A stretch of DNA of 64,000 nt from NCBI GenBank assembly GCA_934277375.1, contig CAKQTZ010000001.1:124001-188000 (forward strand), written 5' to 3'. How positions within the stretch are numbered: position 1 is the stretch's first letter; each line of letters begins with the position of its first letter. This document shows, in pieces, positions 37,601 through 46,605 of this stretch. The notes under the pieces are model-generated. The model made no database searches, was not told the origin of the DNA, and was given only the letters and a program-made list of their open reading frames with translations. This DNA is from an uncultured Coprococcus sp. (GTDB lineage: Bacteria; Bacillota; Clostridia; Lachnospirales; Lachnospiraceae). A program made the position numbers and the translations under genes.

Positions 37601-37778
37601 CAAATATAATGGCAAGCATGATTGCCACCACATTCGCCTCACTTCTCGTGAGCGACGTGAGCAGCCTCAATACAAAAAACGATACAAGATTGACCGCCGT
37701 AGTCAGCCCACCGGCTATAACATACCTGACCATCTCTTTCTCCATTAACTTTTTTATTTTATCAACATACATATTCAT
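34605..37778 (-). CDS. GtrA-YfhO fusion membrane protein
   Basis: About 1057 aa from the preferred start. Residues about 15-135 are a GtrA-like four-helix flippase-type domain (RYVIAGGLTTAVNLVSFFVL, FANGFYVFRSE). The rest is a YfhO-type protein with about a dozen membrane helices (MGSNLLDIIAYYMACPLNFI, WMDCILILPLVM) and a large extracytoplasmic C-terminal part, then a final helix and a very acidic tail. YfhO in Bacillus modifies lipoteichoic acid and GtrA proteins move lipid-linked sugars, so polymer glycosylation is a reasonable inference. The start is uncertain: 37835, 37778 and 37772 are all possible and no strong site is visible. Confidence 0.82.
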   Translation of the reverse strand: MNMYVDKIKKLMEKEMVRYVIAGGLTTAVNLVSFFVLRLLTSLTRSEANVVAIMLAIIFAFFANGFYVFRSEQRKTVSQIVREFVSFVGMRLFAMLVEVVGTNLLCDSFRYNEFVSKIIIQVVVLVINYIFSKCFVFKKDKKPIRQVIADNYIMLICFIIPAVFMAVLWVVAEIGPFGGHSLTMVDSLHQYLPFFSDYHDKLTNEGSLFYTWDIGMGSNLLDIIAYYMACPLNFIIVLFDREHLYIAMCLLISVKVALSGMTMASYLGHKCGDRNNLFIIPFALAYALSNYVIGYSWNLMWMDCILILPLVMQGFEQMTEDGSNYKLYTLSLFYGLLCNYYICFMICVFLVIQFILTNHKNIYKLAEDTLRFAGTSVLAAAMASFLLIPAYIGINTTASATRVFPKSDWYGSIWDMIKQMFIFTEPIKSQSFDGGVNLYCGTFAILLIGIYIFNTKIRWYDKLRNVIILVFLMASFNNTLLNYIWHGFHDQYGIPNRFSFLFIFVLLTMGYEAVVNTDRSQIIGVVIGVIAAFGFLMYADKNIQLEKTVATATWALFAVYSAALIAMSLVKGKGRFVVSVVLAILCMTEIVYSAAKGYESNGTVNIPDYYGGEKSLQAAIDSVKHKGFHYRTELNGTKVVDESTYYNMQGVSLFGSTVSSDLVNAMHGLGFYTGANEFLFDGANPVSSSVLGIRYVFRRQDEYMSYDMNYVDTVDGVDVYQNDKALRPGFMVNDELKSWTSEASNMFDSINNFVEKSTGIAGVFSQIYPEVTGSSHDITITHNDPFSEYYALSDIKSGIYSFELTFDITDEQDDLYIIANCNGITKIRIYVDGVEQNYERLQYQTYHVGHLAKGANVSVEYCFSAGVPDNTSARLTLATLNPEAYKQAYLRWSDEQMKINTFEDGYVKGHISPKTPGLMFTSIPYDSGWTAYVDGRKAEVQTVAGAFVALDLDAGDHVIELKYFPRGLKAGIVLTLTGWLILALLMNAKAIREKTGIGRKNEVKDGEGGEDGRQEDEIAETDGTDNGEKDKGPDVKEAIRFAEEIRGSKQNNGQQVR

Positions 37779-38001
37779 ATCTCTATACCGATTCCCCCAT
37801 ATCTTCTTTACAGAACTACCATATATACATTGCACTTTTTACGCACAGAAGTCAGAAATGCCACATCCGCAGCATTTCTGACTCTAATATAATATTCTGC
37901 TATTCAATAGTTATAACAAATATGTTCTTCTATTGATAGTTACATTATCTTAATTTTTAAATAATCTTACAATGTCTGGTCTGCATCATCCATCGATGGA
38001 T

Positions 38002-40299
38002 TTATCTAAATTCTGCAAGGAGATACACGAGCGGTGAATTCCAGTATATTGTTACCTCATTGCATGAATAACTCTGAGCGTTATCCACATAACATCTCTC
38101 AGGTGCCATATCTGCAAGAACGGCTTTGGCATAAGGATCCTGCAGGTTGCCGTTTGCTCCACCGACAAGCATACCTGGAACCGCTTTGCCGATAACCTCT
38201 GATGGTCTGTGATGAGGATGCTCCGGACTGAGTGAACCATAACCCGTCACGTAGCAGTAGCTCACAGGATTTCTTCCAAGCAGATAATTGAGCTGGTCTG
38301 CAGCACAATCCATATATGAATCATCTCCCAGAACCTTTGATGCCATGGTGAGAAGCATTCCGTCATTTGCAACGGCCATATTGCTTCCCCATACATATTC
38401 ACCGCCTGTGGCCGAACCATATCCGCACTTGCCATAGTTCTTGACCAGTGCATCGGCTCCATCACGAAGTATCGCTTTTTCTGTATCACAGTCCTTTACA
38501 TTCATGCAATAATCATATATCGCATAATAACCAACATCAGCCCAGCCAAGGCCATATTTTATGCTTGTATTAACCGCATCCTTGACGTACGAATTATATT
38601 CATCCGTTCCTGTTGCTATATAAAGCTCCGCAGCCGCCCACAGATATTCATCAGATGTCCTGCCATCCGAATACGCTCCTGTAACGATGCTTCCCGCATT
38701 TGTAAATCCCGGATCTCCTTCATGATCCTTGAGATATGCCCATGCCTTCTCCGCTGCAGTAAGGCATGTATCCGCAAATTTCTTATCAATATCTCTGTAT
38801 ACCACAGAAGCCTTAGCCATGACCGCTGCAAAATCTCCAGTTGCGGCATTTGATATAGGCGAAAGTATCATCTGTGCTGTCTCATCCACCGCCAGGACTG
38901 TCTCCGGGAACACCTCACCTGTAACCTTGTGATATACTCCTCCGCTTGTCTCATCCTGCATCTTGAGCATCCAGTCAAGCTCATATCTGGCCTCATCAAG
39001 AATGTCCGGAACTCCATTTCCACTCTCAGGGATTCCTATAGCATCATCCTTCGCAGCAGTCTCTGAATCCTCATAAGTGAGCATGAGATCCTGAACTGCC
39101 TTGGCTCCTGGAACCACATACCTTCCATAGTCACCGGCATCATGCCATCCTCCTGTGACATCCTTGGTCACATCGGTTCCATATATTATCGCGCTGCCTG
39201 TATGGCACTCTTCGTGGGCAAAATCACCTGCCACCGAGCTGTCAATGGCTGTTCCGCACCGCTGATCATACAGCATAAGCACCGAGGCTTTGTATATATC
39301 ATCATATATATCGTCGCCTATGCGGAAATCATATGATTCCTCGCCGGTATCAAGAACCAGCTTGTACGTTCCATCTGTATTTACGTCACTGAAATCTGCA
39401 ATAGAATATCTCTGATCGGCTCCCGAGTCGTAATGCCACTCGCCGAGCTCACCATTCTTTACAGACTTGCCGCTTGCTACATCTATTACCTCGAAGCTTT
39501 TCGCACTCTCATTTGTGACAGTTGCAAGCTTCTGCGCATCCTTCTTGTAACCTATCTGATTTATATTAACTATCTTAGGTTCTGGCACTGATTCCACCTG
39601 CTGTGCTTTCGAAGCGTCAACAACTGTAAGTTTTATGTTGTCAAAATACACCTTATGTGGTGTGCTGTCATCTCCGATCTCATCATAATGTCCAAGATTC
39701 ATACACAGTCTCGGTGCAGGATCCGACTCCTCGTCCATGGTAAACTGGGTGGATATATGCTGTGTCTCTGTTCCCAGAGTCACCTGATCCATCACATATG
39801 GATGGTAGTCTCCACCATTTATCTGTATTCTGTACTGAAGCCCTCTCTCTATGGTACTTCTCACGTCAAATGACAATTCGTATACACAGTCTTTGTTCAG
39901 CGCAAATCCATCATAATAGATCTGATTTGCATAGTCCAGCTTACCTGAGGACGTCACATCAAGACACAATTCTCCATTCTCCGTGATAAGCTCCGCCTGT
40001 CCACCATTGAAATATGTAAGGCATCCATCCGTATCATTGTCATCAAAATTCAGATCAATAATCACATCACCATCGGCTACCTGCTCATTCTTCTCTGTGG
40101 ATTCCGCCTCAGCAGCTTCCTCAGTATCATCCACGGCTTCAGCTGTTGTATCATCTGTACTCTCCTCGGTCTCAGTCACTGTGCACTGCACAGTTGAACT
40201 CTCCGTATCACTCTCTGTCCTGCCCCCACAGCCCGCCAGCATCGACATTGTCATAGCCGCCGCCATCGTAACTGCAATAACCTTTCTCATCTTCGCCAT
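38002..40299 (-). CDS. Secreted GH9 endoglucanase lipoprotein
   Basis: 765 aa. A lipoprotein signal with lipobox LAGC (Cys24) is followed by an acidic linker, a CBM4/9-like carbohydrate-binding module (about 75-235), an Ig-like CelD N-terminal domain (about 240-330), and a GH9 catalytic domain. Signature parts are GGWHDAGDYGRYVVPGA (base-type aspartates), SPEHPHHRPS and the C-terminal CNEVTIYWNSPLVYLLAEF with the acid glutamate. It should cut beta-1,4-glucans at the cell surface. The ATG lies two bases after the stop of the HisA gene, so they are coupled. No other cellulase genes are in the window. Confidence 0.93.
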   Translation of the reverse strand: MAKMRKVIAVTMAAAMTMSMLAGCGGRTESDTESSTVQCTVTETEESTDDTTAEAVDDTEEAAEAESTEKNEQVADGDVIIDLNFDDNDTDGCLTYFNGGQAELITENGELCLDVTSSGKLDYANQIYYDGFALNKDCVYELSFDVRSTIERGLQYRIQINGGDYHPYVMDQVTLGTETQHISTQFTMDEESDPAPRLCMNLGHYDEIGDDSTPHKVYFDNIKLTVVDASKAQQVESVPEPKIVNINQIGYKKDAQKLATVTNESAKSFEVIDVASGKSVKNGELGEWHYDSGADQRYSIADFSDVNTDGTYKLVLDTGEESYDFRIGDDIYDDIYKASVLMLYDQRCGTAIDSSVAGDFAHEECHTGSAIIYGTDVTKDVTGGWHDAGDYGRYVVPGAKAVQDLMLTYEDSETAAKDDAIGIPESGNGVPDILDEARYELDWMLKMQDETSGGVYHKVTGEVFPETVLAVDETAQMILSPISNAATGDFAAVMAKASVVYRDIDKKFADTCLTAAEKAWAYLKDHEGDPGFTNAGSIVTGAYSDGRTSDEYLWAAAELYIATGTDEYNSYVKDAVNTSIKYGLGWADVGYYAIYDYCMNVKDCDTEKAILRDGADALVKNYGKCGYGSATGGEYVWGSNMAVANDGMLLTMASKVLGDDSYMDCAADQLNYLLGRNPVSYCYVTGYGSLSPEHPHHRPSEVIGKAVPGMLVGGANGNLQDPYAKAVLADMAPERCYVDNAQSYSCNEVTIYWNSPLVYLLAEFR

Positions 40300-40300
40300 G

Positions 40301-41077
40301 TTAACCCTCCATAAACCTTATAATATCCTGAAATGCCATATGTCCTCCAAAGATATCAAGTGCACTCCCTATAGTCACGTCTATCCTGTTTCTTCCAAGA
40401 CTTCTGAGCAATTTCAGATCGTCAAATGATGCCACTCCACCAGCATATGTCATCGGAAGTTTTCCCCATCTGCCAAGCATATCTGCGACATGCTCCTCAA
40501 TTCCGGAGGCCTTTCCCTCCACGTCGACCGCATGTACCAGATACTCATCACAATACCCGGCCAGTTCGTCCAGAGTTGTCTCATCAACCTTGACATTTGT
40601 AAACTTCTGCCATCTGTCGGTCACAATATAATACTCACCATTTCTCTTCCGGCATGACAGATCCAGAACCAGATGCTCCCTGCCGACAGCCTTACTAAGT
40701 GCTCTGAGATTCTGGTAATTTACCTCACCATCCCTGAACACATATGAGGTCGCAATGACATGTGACGCACCCATATCTATGAACCGTCCGGCATTGTCAG
40801 CATTTATACCTCCGCCAATCTGCAAGCCTCCAGGATACGCCTCCAGGGCAAGCCTCGCCTGTCTCACATCAGCTTCATAATAATCACTCGAAGCCGGGTT
40901 GAGCAATATGATATGTCCACCCTTCAAACCATAGCTTCTGTACAGATCAGCAAAAAAACCGCCATTCTTCTGTGACACAAAATTCTCATCTGCCCTGTCC
41001 CCCTCATCACAGAGACTGCCTCCGACTATCTGTTTCACCTGTCCATTGTGTATGTCTATGCATGGTCTGAATCTCAT
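40301..41077 (-). CDS. hisA: HisA (ProFAR isomerase) of the eukaryotic sequence type
   Basis: 258 aa. The enzyme converts ProFAR to PRFAR in histidine biosynthesis using a (beta/alpha)8 barrel. The sequence follows the fungal/plant HIS6 pattern, not the usual bacterial HisA: FRPCIDIHNGQVKQIVGGSL, LQIGGGINADNAGRFID, HVIATSYVFRDGEVN, LVLDLSCRKRNGEYY, IVTDRWQKFTNVKVDE, LVHAVDVEGKASGIEE and VTIGSALDIFGG. Catalytic Asp candidates are Asp8 and Asp144-145 in the LDLS region. No other his genes surround it. It is coupled to the downstream GH9 gene. Confidence 0.88.
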   Translation of the reverse strand: MRFRPCIDIHNGQVKQIVGGSLCDEGDRADENFVSQKNGGFFADLYRSYGLKGGHIILLNPASSDYYEADVRQARLALEAYPGGLQIGGGINADNAGRFIDMGASHVIATSYVFRDGEVNYQNLRALSKAVGREHLVLDLSCRKRNGEYYIVTDRWQKFTNVKVDETTLDELAGYCDEYLVHAVDVEGKASGIEEHVADMLGRWGKLPMTYAGGVASFDDLKLLRSLGRNRIDVTIGSALDIFGGHMAFQDIIRFMEG

Positions 41078-41208
41078 ATTGTCTGTCTCCCGTCGTATTT
41101 AGCTTTTATGTGCATTATATATGCGCACCATTTGTCTATATAGTGGTTATTCTAACATACAAACTCCAATATTGACACAATAAATGGCGTAACCTTCCAA
41201 AACTTTAT

Positions 41209-41237
41209 TTGATTACAGAATACAAAGGCTTTACAAT
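41209..41237 (+). promoter_or_regulatory. Predicted promoter of the AAA ATPase gene
   Basis: TTGATT (41209-41214) and TACAAT (41232-41237) are separated by 17 bases, about 43 bases before the ATG. Confidence 0.55.
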
Positions 41238-41280
41238 ATATATAATTATGTGTTTATTATTAAAGAAAGGATGAAATCTC

Positions 41281-42687
41281 ATGAATTACTCGCTGAAAGC
41301 AGAGCTGGATAACTGCTATTCATTTGCAGATACACTTGACCACGACGGCTACGGTGCCCGTCAGAAAGCAGGCATCAGAACCCGTGAGATGCTGCAGTTC
41401 GATCTTCTGCAGTTTCTTGCCTATCTGTCAAACTCAGACCACACCGAACTTGCCCTCCAGATACAATTTATACGCGAATATCTGAACCAGCATTTCACCA
41501 CGGACAGGTTCCGCTCATTCAAATACGAAAGAACGACCGGCGACTTTGCAGCCAATCCGCCAAGGTCACTCACATACTTTGTGCAGGGCGATCTGGCACG
41601 CATAAAATTAAACCCGGGCACCGTATATCGATCCAGAGATTATGTGCGGATGTTCAAGCTTATGGGGCAGGAATTTATAGCATGCAACAACAAAACAGAC
41701 GATGACGAGGTTGTCCGACTGACCAGTTACTGTCTCATGCTCGACAAATACCTGAAATCCCTGAATCTGTACGCTGCCGATCCAAGCCCACTGCTTGACA
41801 AATACAACGCCCTGCCACAGAGTGATAAAACCGGCAGCAGATCCGCTGGCACTGCACAGAAACCAAACGAGCCAGTCAAGGACATCGATACACTCCTTGA
41901 GGAACTGAACTCCATGACCGGTCTTGAGAGTGTAAAGAAAGATATAACAAATCTTGTCAACCTTCTGAGAATCAAAAAACTCAGGGAGGAAAATGGCATG
42001 AAACAGCCGTCCATATCACTTCATCTGGTATTCTCAGGCAATCCTGGAACTGGAAAGACCACCGTCGCCAGACTTCTTGCGAATATATACAAGGGACTCG
42101 GCATTCTGTCCGGTGGACAGCTGGTGGAGGTAGACCGTGGAGGCCTGGTTGTGGGATATATAGGTCAGACTGCCATCAAGACATCTGAAGTTATAGAATC
42201 AGCTCTGGGCGGAATTCTTTTTATCGATGAGGCATATACGCTCACCGCAGGAAAGGGCGAGAACGATTTTGGTCAGGAGGCAGTGGACACATTGCTCAAA
42301 GCCATGGAAGATCACCGCGATGACCTTATAGTGATAGTTGCGGGATACCCTGATCTCATGAAACAGTTCCTAAATTCCAATCCAGGACTGCGCTCCAGAT
42401 TCAACAAATTTATAACATTTGAGGACTATACGGGCGAAGAGCTCATGTCTATCTTCGAGAGCATGTGCTCCAAACAGGAATACAAGCTCGACGACGAAGC
42501 CCGCAGATACGCATCAGATTACTGGATGCAGAGATCAAAGGAGCACGATGAGACATTTGCCAATGCCCGTGAAGTGAGAAATTTCATGGAAGCAGCAATA
42601 TCAAGGCAGGCCACGAGGATCGTCTCCATGGACAAAATAGATGTTGCGGTACTGGAGACTCTGACTGTGGATGATCTCAGGGAATAA
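41281..42687 (+). CDS. CbxX/SpoVK-type AAA ATPase
   Basis: 468 aa. The N-terminal about 200 residues form an unrecognised helical domain, then a CbxX/CfqX AAA+ module: ELNSMTGLESVKKDITNLVN, Walker A FSGNPGTGKTTVARLLANIY (about 257-264), VEVDRGGLVVGYIGQTA, Walker B ILFIDEAYTL, and a small lid domain ending in REVRNFMEAAISRQATR. Relatives include the Rubisco activase CbbX and SpoVK. The substrate cannot be inferred here. The gene has its own predicted promoter and AAAGGATG site. Confidence 0.88.
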   Translation: MNYSLKAELDNCYSFADTLDHDGYGARQKAGIRTREMLQFDLLQFLAYLSNSDHTELALQIQFIREYLNQHFTTDRFRSFKYERTTGDFAANPPRSLTYFVQGDLARIKLNPGTVYRSRDYVRMFKLMGQEFIACNNKTDDDEVVRLTSYCLMLDKYLKSLNLYAADPSPLLDKYNALPQSDKTGSRSAGTAQKPNEPVKDIDTLLEELNSMTGLESVKKDITNLVNLLRIKKLREENGMKQPSISLHLVFSGNPGTGKTTVARLLANIYKGLGILSGGQLVEVDRGGLVVGYIGQTAIKTSEVIESALGGILFIDEAYTLTAGKGENDFGQEAVDTLLKAMEDHRDDLIVIVAGYPDLMKQFLNSNPGLRSRFNKFITFEDYTGEELMSIFESMCSKQEYKLDDEARRYASDYWMQRSKEHDETFANAREVRNFMEAAISRQATRIVSMDKIDVAVLETLTVDDLRE

Positions 42688-42733
42688 TATCCTGGATCAT
42701 ACGCCTTTTGCCGAATTGTTTACACAAATTTTA

Positions 42734-42762
42734 TTGTATGTATACCGTTATGCATATATAAT
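42734..42762 (+). promoter_or_regulatory. Predicted promoter of the DUF624 gene
   Basis: TTGTAT (42734-42739) and TATAAT (42757-42762) are separated by 17 bases, about 56 bases before the TTG start. Confidence 0.55.
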
Positions 42763-42818
42763 TAGAGAATAGGCGCGCTAAGCTTCGCCTTACAATAGAT
42801 AAAGAGAGGTAATTTATA

Positions 42819-43463
42819 TTGAACAGATCATTGGCAACGGATAATCCGATCATGAATTTTCTGACCATCGTATGTGATATAGTCATACTGCACTTTCTGT
42901 GGCTTCTGACATCACTGCCAGTGCTCACGATAGGTGCATCAACCACAGCACTTTATTATACAACCATGAAATGTATCAGAAACGGTCAAGGCGGCATCGT
43001 GAAGATGTTCTTCAATAGTTTTAAAGATAACTTTAAACAGTCCACAGGAATCGGAATTCTTGCGCTGTTAGCCGGATTTGTATGTGCATTTGACATATAC
43101 TACGCTATCAACAGAAACATAAAGCCAATGATGGTGATCTTCACGATCATGTCTCTGATATACCTATTCACTGTCCTTTATGTATTTCCGCTGCAGGCCC
43201 AGTTCGAGAACACAGTGAAAACCACAATTAAGAATGCATTTTTACTGTCAATCAAGAATCTGCCATGGACACTACTGCTTGTGGTCATAACCGGTGCGAT
43301 ACTTGTATTCAGCTACTTAAATTCAACCGTACTTGGACTCATGCTCATATGCGGTGCAGGACTGCACGCATACCTGTGCTCACTTATATTTGTCCACCTG
43401 TTCAGAGAATACATGCCAGAGGAAGAGGAAAAGGACGATGCCGATTTCCACATTGCAGACTGA
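42819..43463 (+). CDS. YesL-like DUF624 membrane protein
   Basis: 214 aa, five hydrophobic helices. The opening NPIMNFLTIVCDIVILHFLW followed by LTSLPVLTIGASTTALYYT is the DUF624/YesL signature. Such proteins are often beside sugar transporters in Firmicutes, but none is near. It ends in an acidic cytoplasmic tail (EEEEKDDADFHIAD). The start is TTG with AGAGAGG nine bases upstream. It ends two bases from the convergent comF gene with no visible terminator between. Confidence 0.88.
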   Translation: MNRSLATDNPIMNFLTIVCDIVILHFLWLLTSLPVLTIGASTTALYYTTMKCIRNGQGGIVKMFFNSFKDNFKQSTGIGILALLAGFVCAFDIYYAINRNIKPMMVIFTIMSLIYLFTVLYVFPLQAQFENTVKTTIKNAFLLSIKNLPWTLLLVVITGAILVFSYLNSTVLGLMLICGAGLHAYLCSLIFVHLFREYMPEEEEKDDADFHIAD

Positions 43464-43464
43464 T

Positions 43465-44181
43465 CTACCTTCCTTTTCCAATACATACAGCTGAATAATA
43501 CACGTGCTGTGCGCCAGCTTTCTTCAGGAGGCTGGCGCACACGTCTATAGTGACTCCTGTGGTATATATGTCATCTACTATCAGTATATTCTTATACTGC
43601 GGATACACCGTATAAGACGCCATGGACTCCTTGATGTTATTTGCCCTGCCAATGTTATCCAGAGTCTTCTGTGGCGTTGTATATTTATTTCTCACAAGCA
43701 TATCCGGACACAACGGCAGCCCCAGTTCCTCTGCTGCCACCCTCGCCAGTTCACATGCCTGATTATATCCTCTCTGCCTTTGTTTCTTCCTGTGCAACGG
43801 GACGCATGTGACAGCATCCATCCCATATCTTGCTGCAAATGGGCGCACTTTATCCGCTATCTGTAATCCGTAATATCTGCAGTATTCTTTTTTGTTGTGG
43901 TATTTTATGGCCAGAACACTGGCCTTGACAGGATCCTCATAATTAAAAACCGGAAATCCTCTATCGAAATGTCTTGTATGTCTCTCACAATCGAGACAGA
44001 ATTCTCGCTCTTCGCTGTCCACCTCTTTGCCGCACCTCATGCATACCGGTCCCCTGACGTACGGAAGCCTGATATGTTTACCACATATCAGACCGCCGCC
44101 GACAGGCATCACAGCATCACATACAGCACACCTGCGTGGGTAAAAAAGCTCCGTGAAGAGTTCTGCTATATTTACGTCCAA
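43465..44181 (-). CDS. ComF family phosphoribosyltransferase-like protein
   Basis: 238 aa. An N-terminal four-cysteine zinc finger (CAVCDAVMP... VCMRCGKEV... CLDC) is followed by a type I PRTase fold with CVPLHRKKQRQRGYNQA and the PRPP loop ILIVDDIYTTGVT. ComFC is needed for DNA uptake in Bacillus and related species; here it lies next to recD2, a DNA helicase gene, which fits DNA processing. The start is TTG at 44181 with GGGGAG ten bases upstream. Confidence 0.93.
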   Translation of the reverse strand: MDVNIAELFTELFYPRRCAVCDAVMPVGGGLICGKHIRLPYVRGPVCMRCGKEVDSEEREFCLDCERHTRHFDRGFPVFNYEDPVKASVLAIKYHNKKEYCRYYGLQIADKVRPFAARYGMDAVTCVPLHRKKQRQRGYNQACELARVAAEELGLPLCPDMLVRNKYTTPQKTLDNIGRANNIKESMASYTVYPQYKNILIVDDIYTTGVTIDVCASLLKKAGAQHVYYSAVCIGKGR

Positions 44182-44217
44182 CTAACTTTTTCTCCCCCTA
44201 TGCCTGATATACATCTG

Positions 44218-46566
44218 TCACCTTCCTGCTATCTCCTGAAGTCTCAGTGCAAATGATGTATATCTCTTCTGCTCATCTTCGTTATCTATCATCATATTTA
44301 CAAGTCCGATATTGCCAACTATGACCACGCTTTTCCGCGCCCTTGTAACCGCTGTATAAAGCAGGTTTCTGTTGAGCAGCTTTGGTGGGCATCTCAGCAG
44401 AGGAATAACCACAACCGGATATTCGCTGCCCTGTGATTTATGTATAGTTATGGCAAACGCATGCTCAAGTTCCTCCAACTGATTATATGGATATCTGACC
44501 TGCCTTCCATCATCAAATTCTACGAGGAGCTCCTGCTCATAGTCATCCACATTTTTCACAAATCCTATATCACCATTGAACACGCCCACGCCTTCTTCCC
44601 TGGCATATTTTTCGGACGGATCCATAATCTTCCACTCCTGTTTATAGTTGTTCTTCACCTGCATGACTTTGTCGCCCTGTCTGAAAACCACATCGCCTCT
44701 GTCATGTTCAGGCTTTCCATGATTTTCAGGATTGAGGACTTCCTGAAGTTGTCTGTTGAGATTCTCCACACCCAGATCGTACTTTCTCATAGGAGTCAGA
44801 ATCTGTATATCAGATCTGTCAACGCCAAAATATGCTGGCAGCTGTCTGGTAAGCAAAACCTTGAGTTCTGCAACGATCTCATTATAACCGGCTCTCGGCA
44901 CGAAGAAGAAATCCCGGCTCTTGTTCTTTATCTCTATGTGCTCACCGGCATTTATCTTGTGAGCATTGCCTATTATATCACTGTCCTCGCCCTGCCTGTA
45001 TATCCTGTCCAGCACAGATACACTGAACACACCGGATGCGATTATATCCTTCAGTACATTTCCCGGCCCAACCGACGGGAGCTGATTTGAATCTCCTACA
45101 AGCACAAGACGGGTTCCCGGAGATATCGCTTTTAACAGACTATAGAATATCCCGCTGTCAACCATGGACATCTCATCAATTATGATCACGTCCGCCTCCA
45201 GAGGGTTGCTCTCATTTCTCGCAAATGTGTATGTTGAGGCCTCTTCGCCTTCCACGCCTCCTGTGAGTTCCAGAAGTCGGTGTATAGTCTGGGCAGCGTA
45301 TCCCGTGGCCTCTGTTATCCTCTTTGCAGCGCGCCCCGTCGGCGCCGCAAGAACTATGTTCATGCGAAAACTTTCATATATCCGTATCAGGACATTGATT
45401 ATAGTCGTTTTTCCGGTTCCAGGGCCTCCTGTTATGACAGCGACTCCATGATCCACCGCATTTCTTATGGCATTTTTCTGTGCATCTGCCAGCAGCATAT
45501 CTTCTTTGTCCTCAACGCTGCGTATGACCTTGTCTATCTTGAGCTTTGCCTTCGAAAAATCTATATCAAGACCACAAAGCAGTCTGGCAGAATTCAGTTC
45601 TGTGTAATAATTCGCCGCCGAGTACACGGCATTCTCTGAATTATGCGGTGATACCTCATCAAAATCTTCCAAATCAGATACAAATGTATCGTCGATATCC
45701 CCGCCATCATCCCGGTCTCCGGCGGACATGCTGTCAGGGATGTTCATATCTTTGATCATTATCTTACCGGCAACGCTGAGCTCCAGTATCTGGTTACATA
45801 TGGTCATCTCAAGGTCCGGATCATAAGGCATATATTCATTTACCAGAAGTGAATATGTCTTGTCCACCAGCATCTTCTGTGGAAGGTACATATGTCCCAG
45901 CCCATTTGCGCCAAGAAGAGCATACATGATAGCCGCCCTGACTCTGAAGTCAGAATCCCTTCCTATTCCCAGTCTGTCTGCTATCTCATCGGCCGTCCTG
46001 AATCCCACTCCAGCTATATCCTCAGCGATCTTATACGGATTGGTCCTGACGATATCATATACCTCATCACCGTATTCATTGTATATCCTCACTGCCAGAT
46101 TCACTGGAATACTAAGCCCCGTCAGGAACATGAGTGCATCCTGCATATCCTTCTTCTCATTGTAAGATGTGGCGATCTCCCGGGCCTTCCTCTCGGATAT
46201 ACCCTTTATCTCCGCAAGCCGCTCCGGCTCCTCCTCGATTATCCTGAGTGAATCCATTCTGAATTTCTTGACTATCCTCTTGGCAAGAGCCTCTCCAACG
46301 CCCTTGATCACACCTGATCCAAGGTACTTTTCCACACTCAGTATATCATCGGGCATCTTTATCTCACAGGAGCTGAATTTAAACTGCAGATCATATGTAG
46401 GATGTTCCACATATTCTCCCTCTGCGGATACATATATTCCCTCTGCCACTCCATGAAGATTGCCCACAAAAATATCTTCGCCGTCCTCGCACTCAACGGC
46501 GAAGACGGCGTATCCATTATCTTCATTCTTATATATAACTTTTTCTACATACCCTTCTCTAACCAA
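44218..46566 (-). CDS. recD2: RecD2 family ATP-dependent DNA helicase
   Basis: 782 aa, typical for RecD2 (the RecBC-independent 5'-3' helicase). The N-terminal OB and helix-hairpin-helix region contains IIEEEPERLAEIKGISERKA. Walker A is GGPGTGKTTIINVL (about 378-385), Walker B IIIDEMSMVD, then LVLVGDSNQLPSVGPG, and the C-terminal UvrD-like SH3/motif VI AFAITIHKSQGSEYPVV and YTAVTRARKSVVIVG. It starts at TTG with AGAGGAG seven bases upstream. It maintains genome stability. Confidence 0.95.
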   Translation of the reverse strand: MVREGYVEKVIYKNEDNGYAVFAVECEDGEDIFVGNLHGVAEGIYVSAEGEYVEHPTYDLQFKFSSCEIKMPDDILSVEKYLGSGVIKGVGEALAKRIVKKFRMDSLRIIEEEPERLAEIKGISERKAREIATSYNEKKDMQDALMFLTGLSIPVNLAVRIYNEYGDEVYDIVRTNPYKIAEDIAGVGFRTADEIADRLGIGRDSDFRVRAAIMYALLGANGLGHMYLPQKMLVDKTYSLLVNEYMPYDPDLEMTICNQILELSVAGKIMIKDMNIPDSMSAGDRDDGGDIDDTFVSDLEDFDEVSPHNSENAVYSAANYYTELNSARLLCGLDIDFSKAKLKIDKVIRSVEDKEDMLLADAQKNAIRNAVDHGVAVITGGPGTGKTTIINVLIRIYESFRMNIVLAAPTGRAAKRITEATGYAAQTIHRLLELTGGVEGEEASTYTFARNESNPLEADVIIIDEMSMVDSGIFYSLLKAISPGTRLVLVGDSNQLPSVGPGNVLKDIIASGVFSVSVLDRIYRQGEDSDIIGNAHKINAGEHIEIKNKSRDFFFVPRAGYNEIVAELKVLLTRQLPAYFGVDRSDIQILTPMRKYDLGVENLNRQLQEVLNPENHGKPEHDRGDVVFRQGDKVMQVKNNYKQEWKIMDPSEKYAREEGVGVFNGDIGFVKNVDDYEQELLVEFDDGRQVRYPYNQLEELEHAFAITIHKSQGSEYPVVVIPLLRCPPKLLNRNLLYTAVTRARKSVVIVGNIGLVNMMIDNEDEQKRYTSFALRLQEIAGR

Positions 46567-46605
46567 GCCAAATCTCCTCTGAAGGTTAAAATGAATGTAT
46601 CTATA

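Noticed and set aside
36972..37748. 258-aa open frame on the plus strand
   Set aside because: Antisense of the GtrA-YfhO gene; Lys/His/Tyr-rich with no recognisable fold or start signal.
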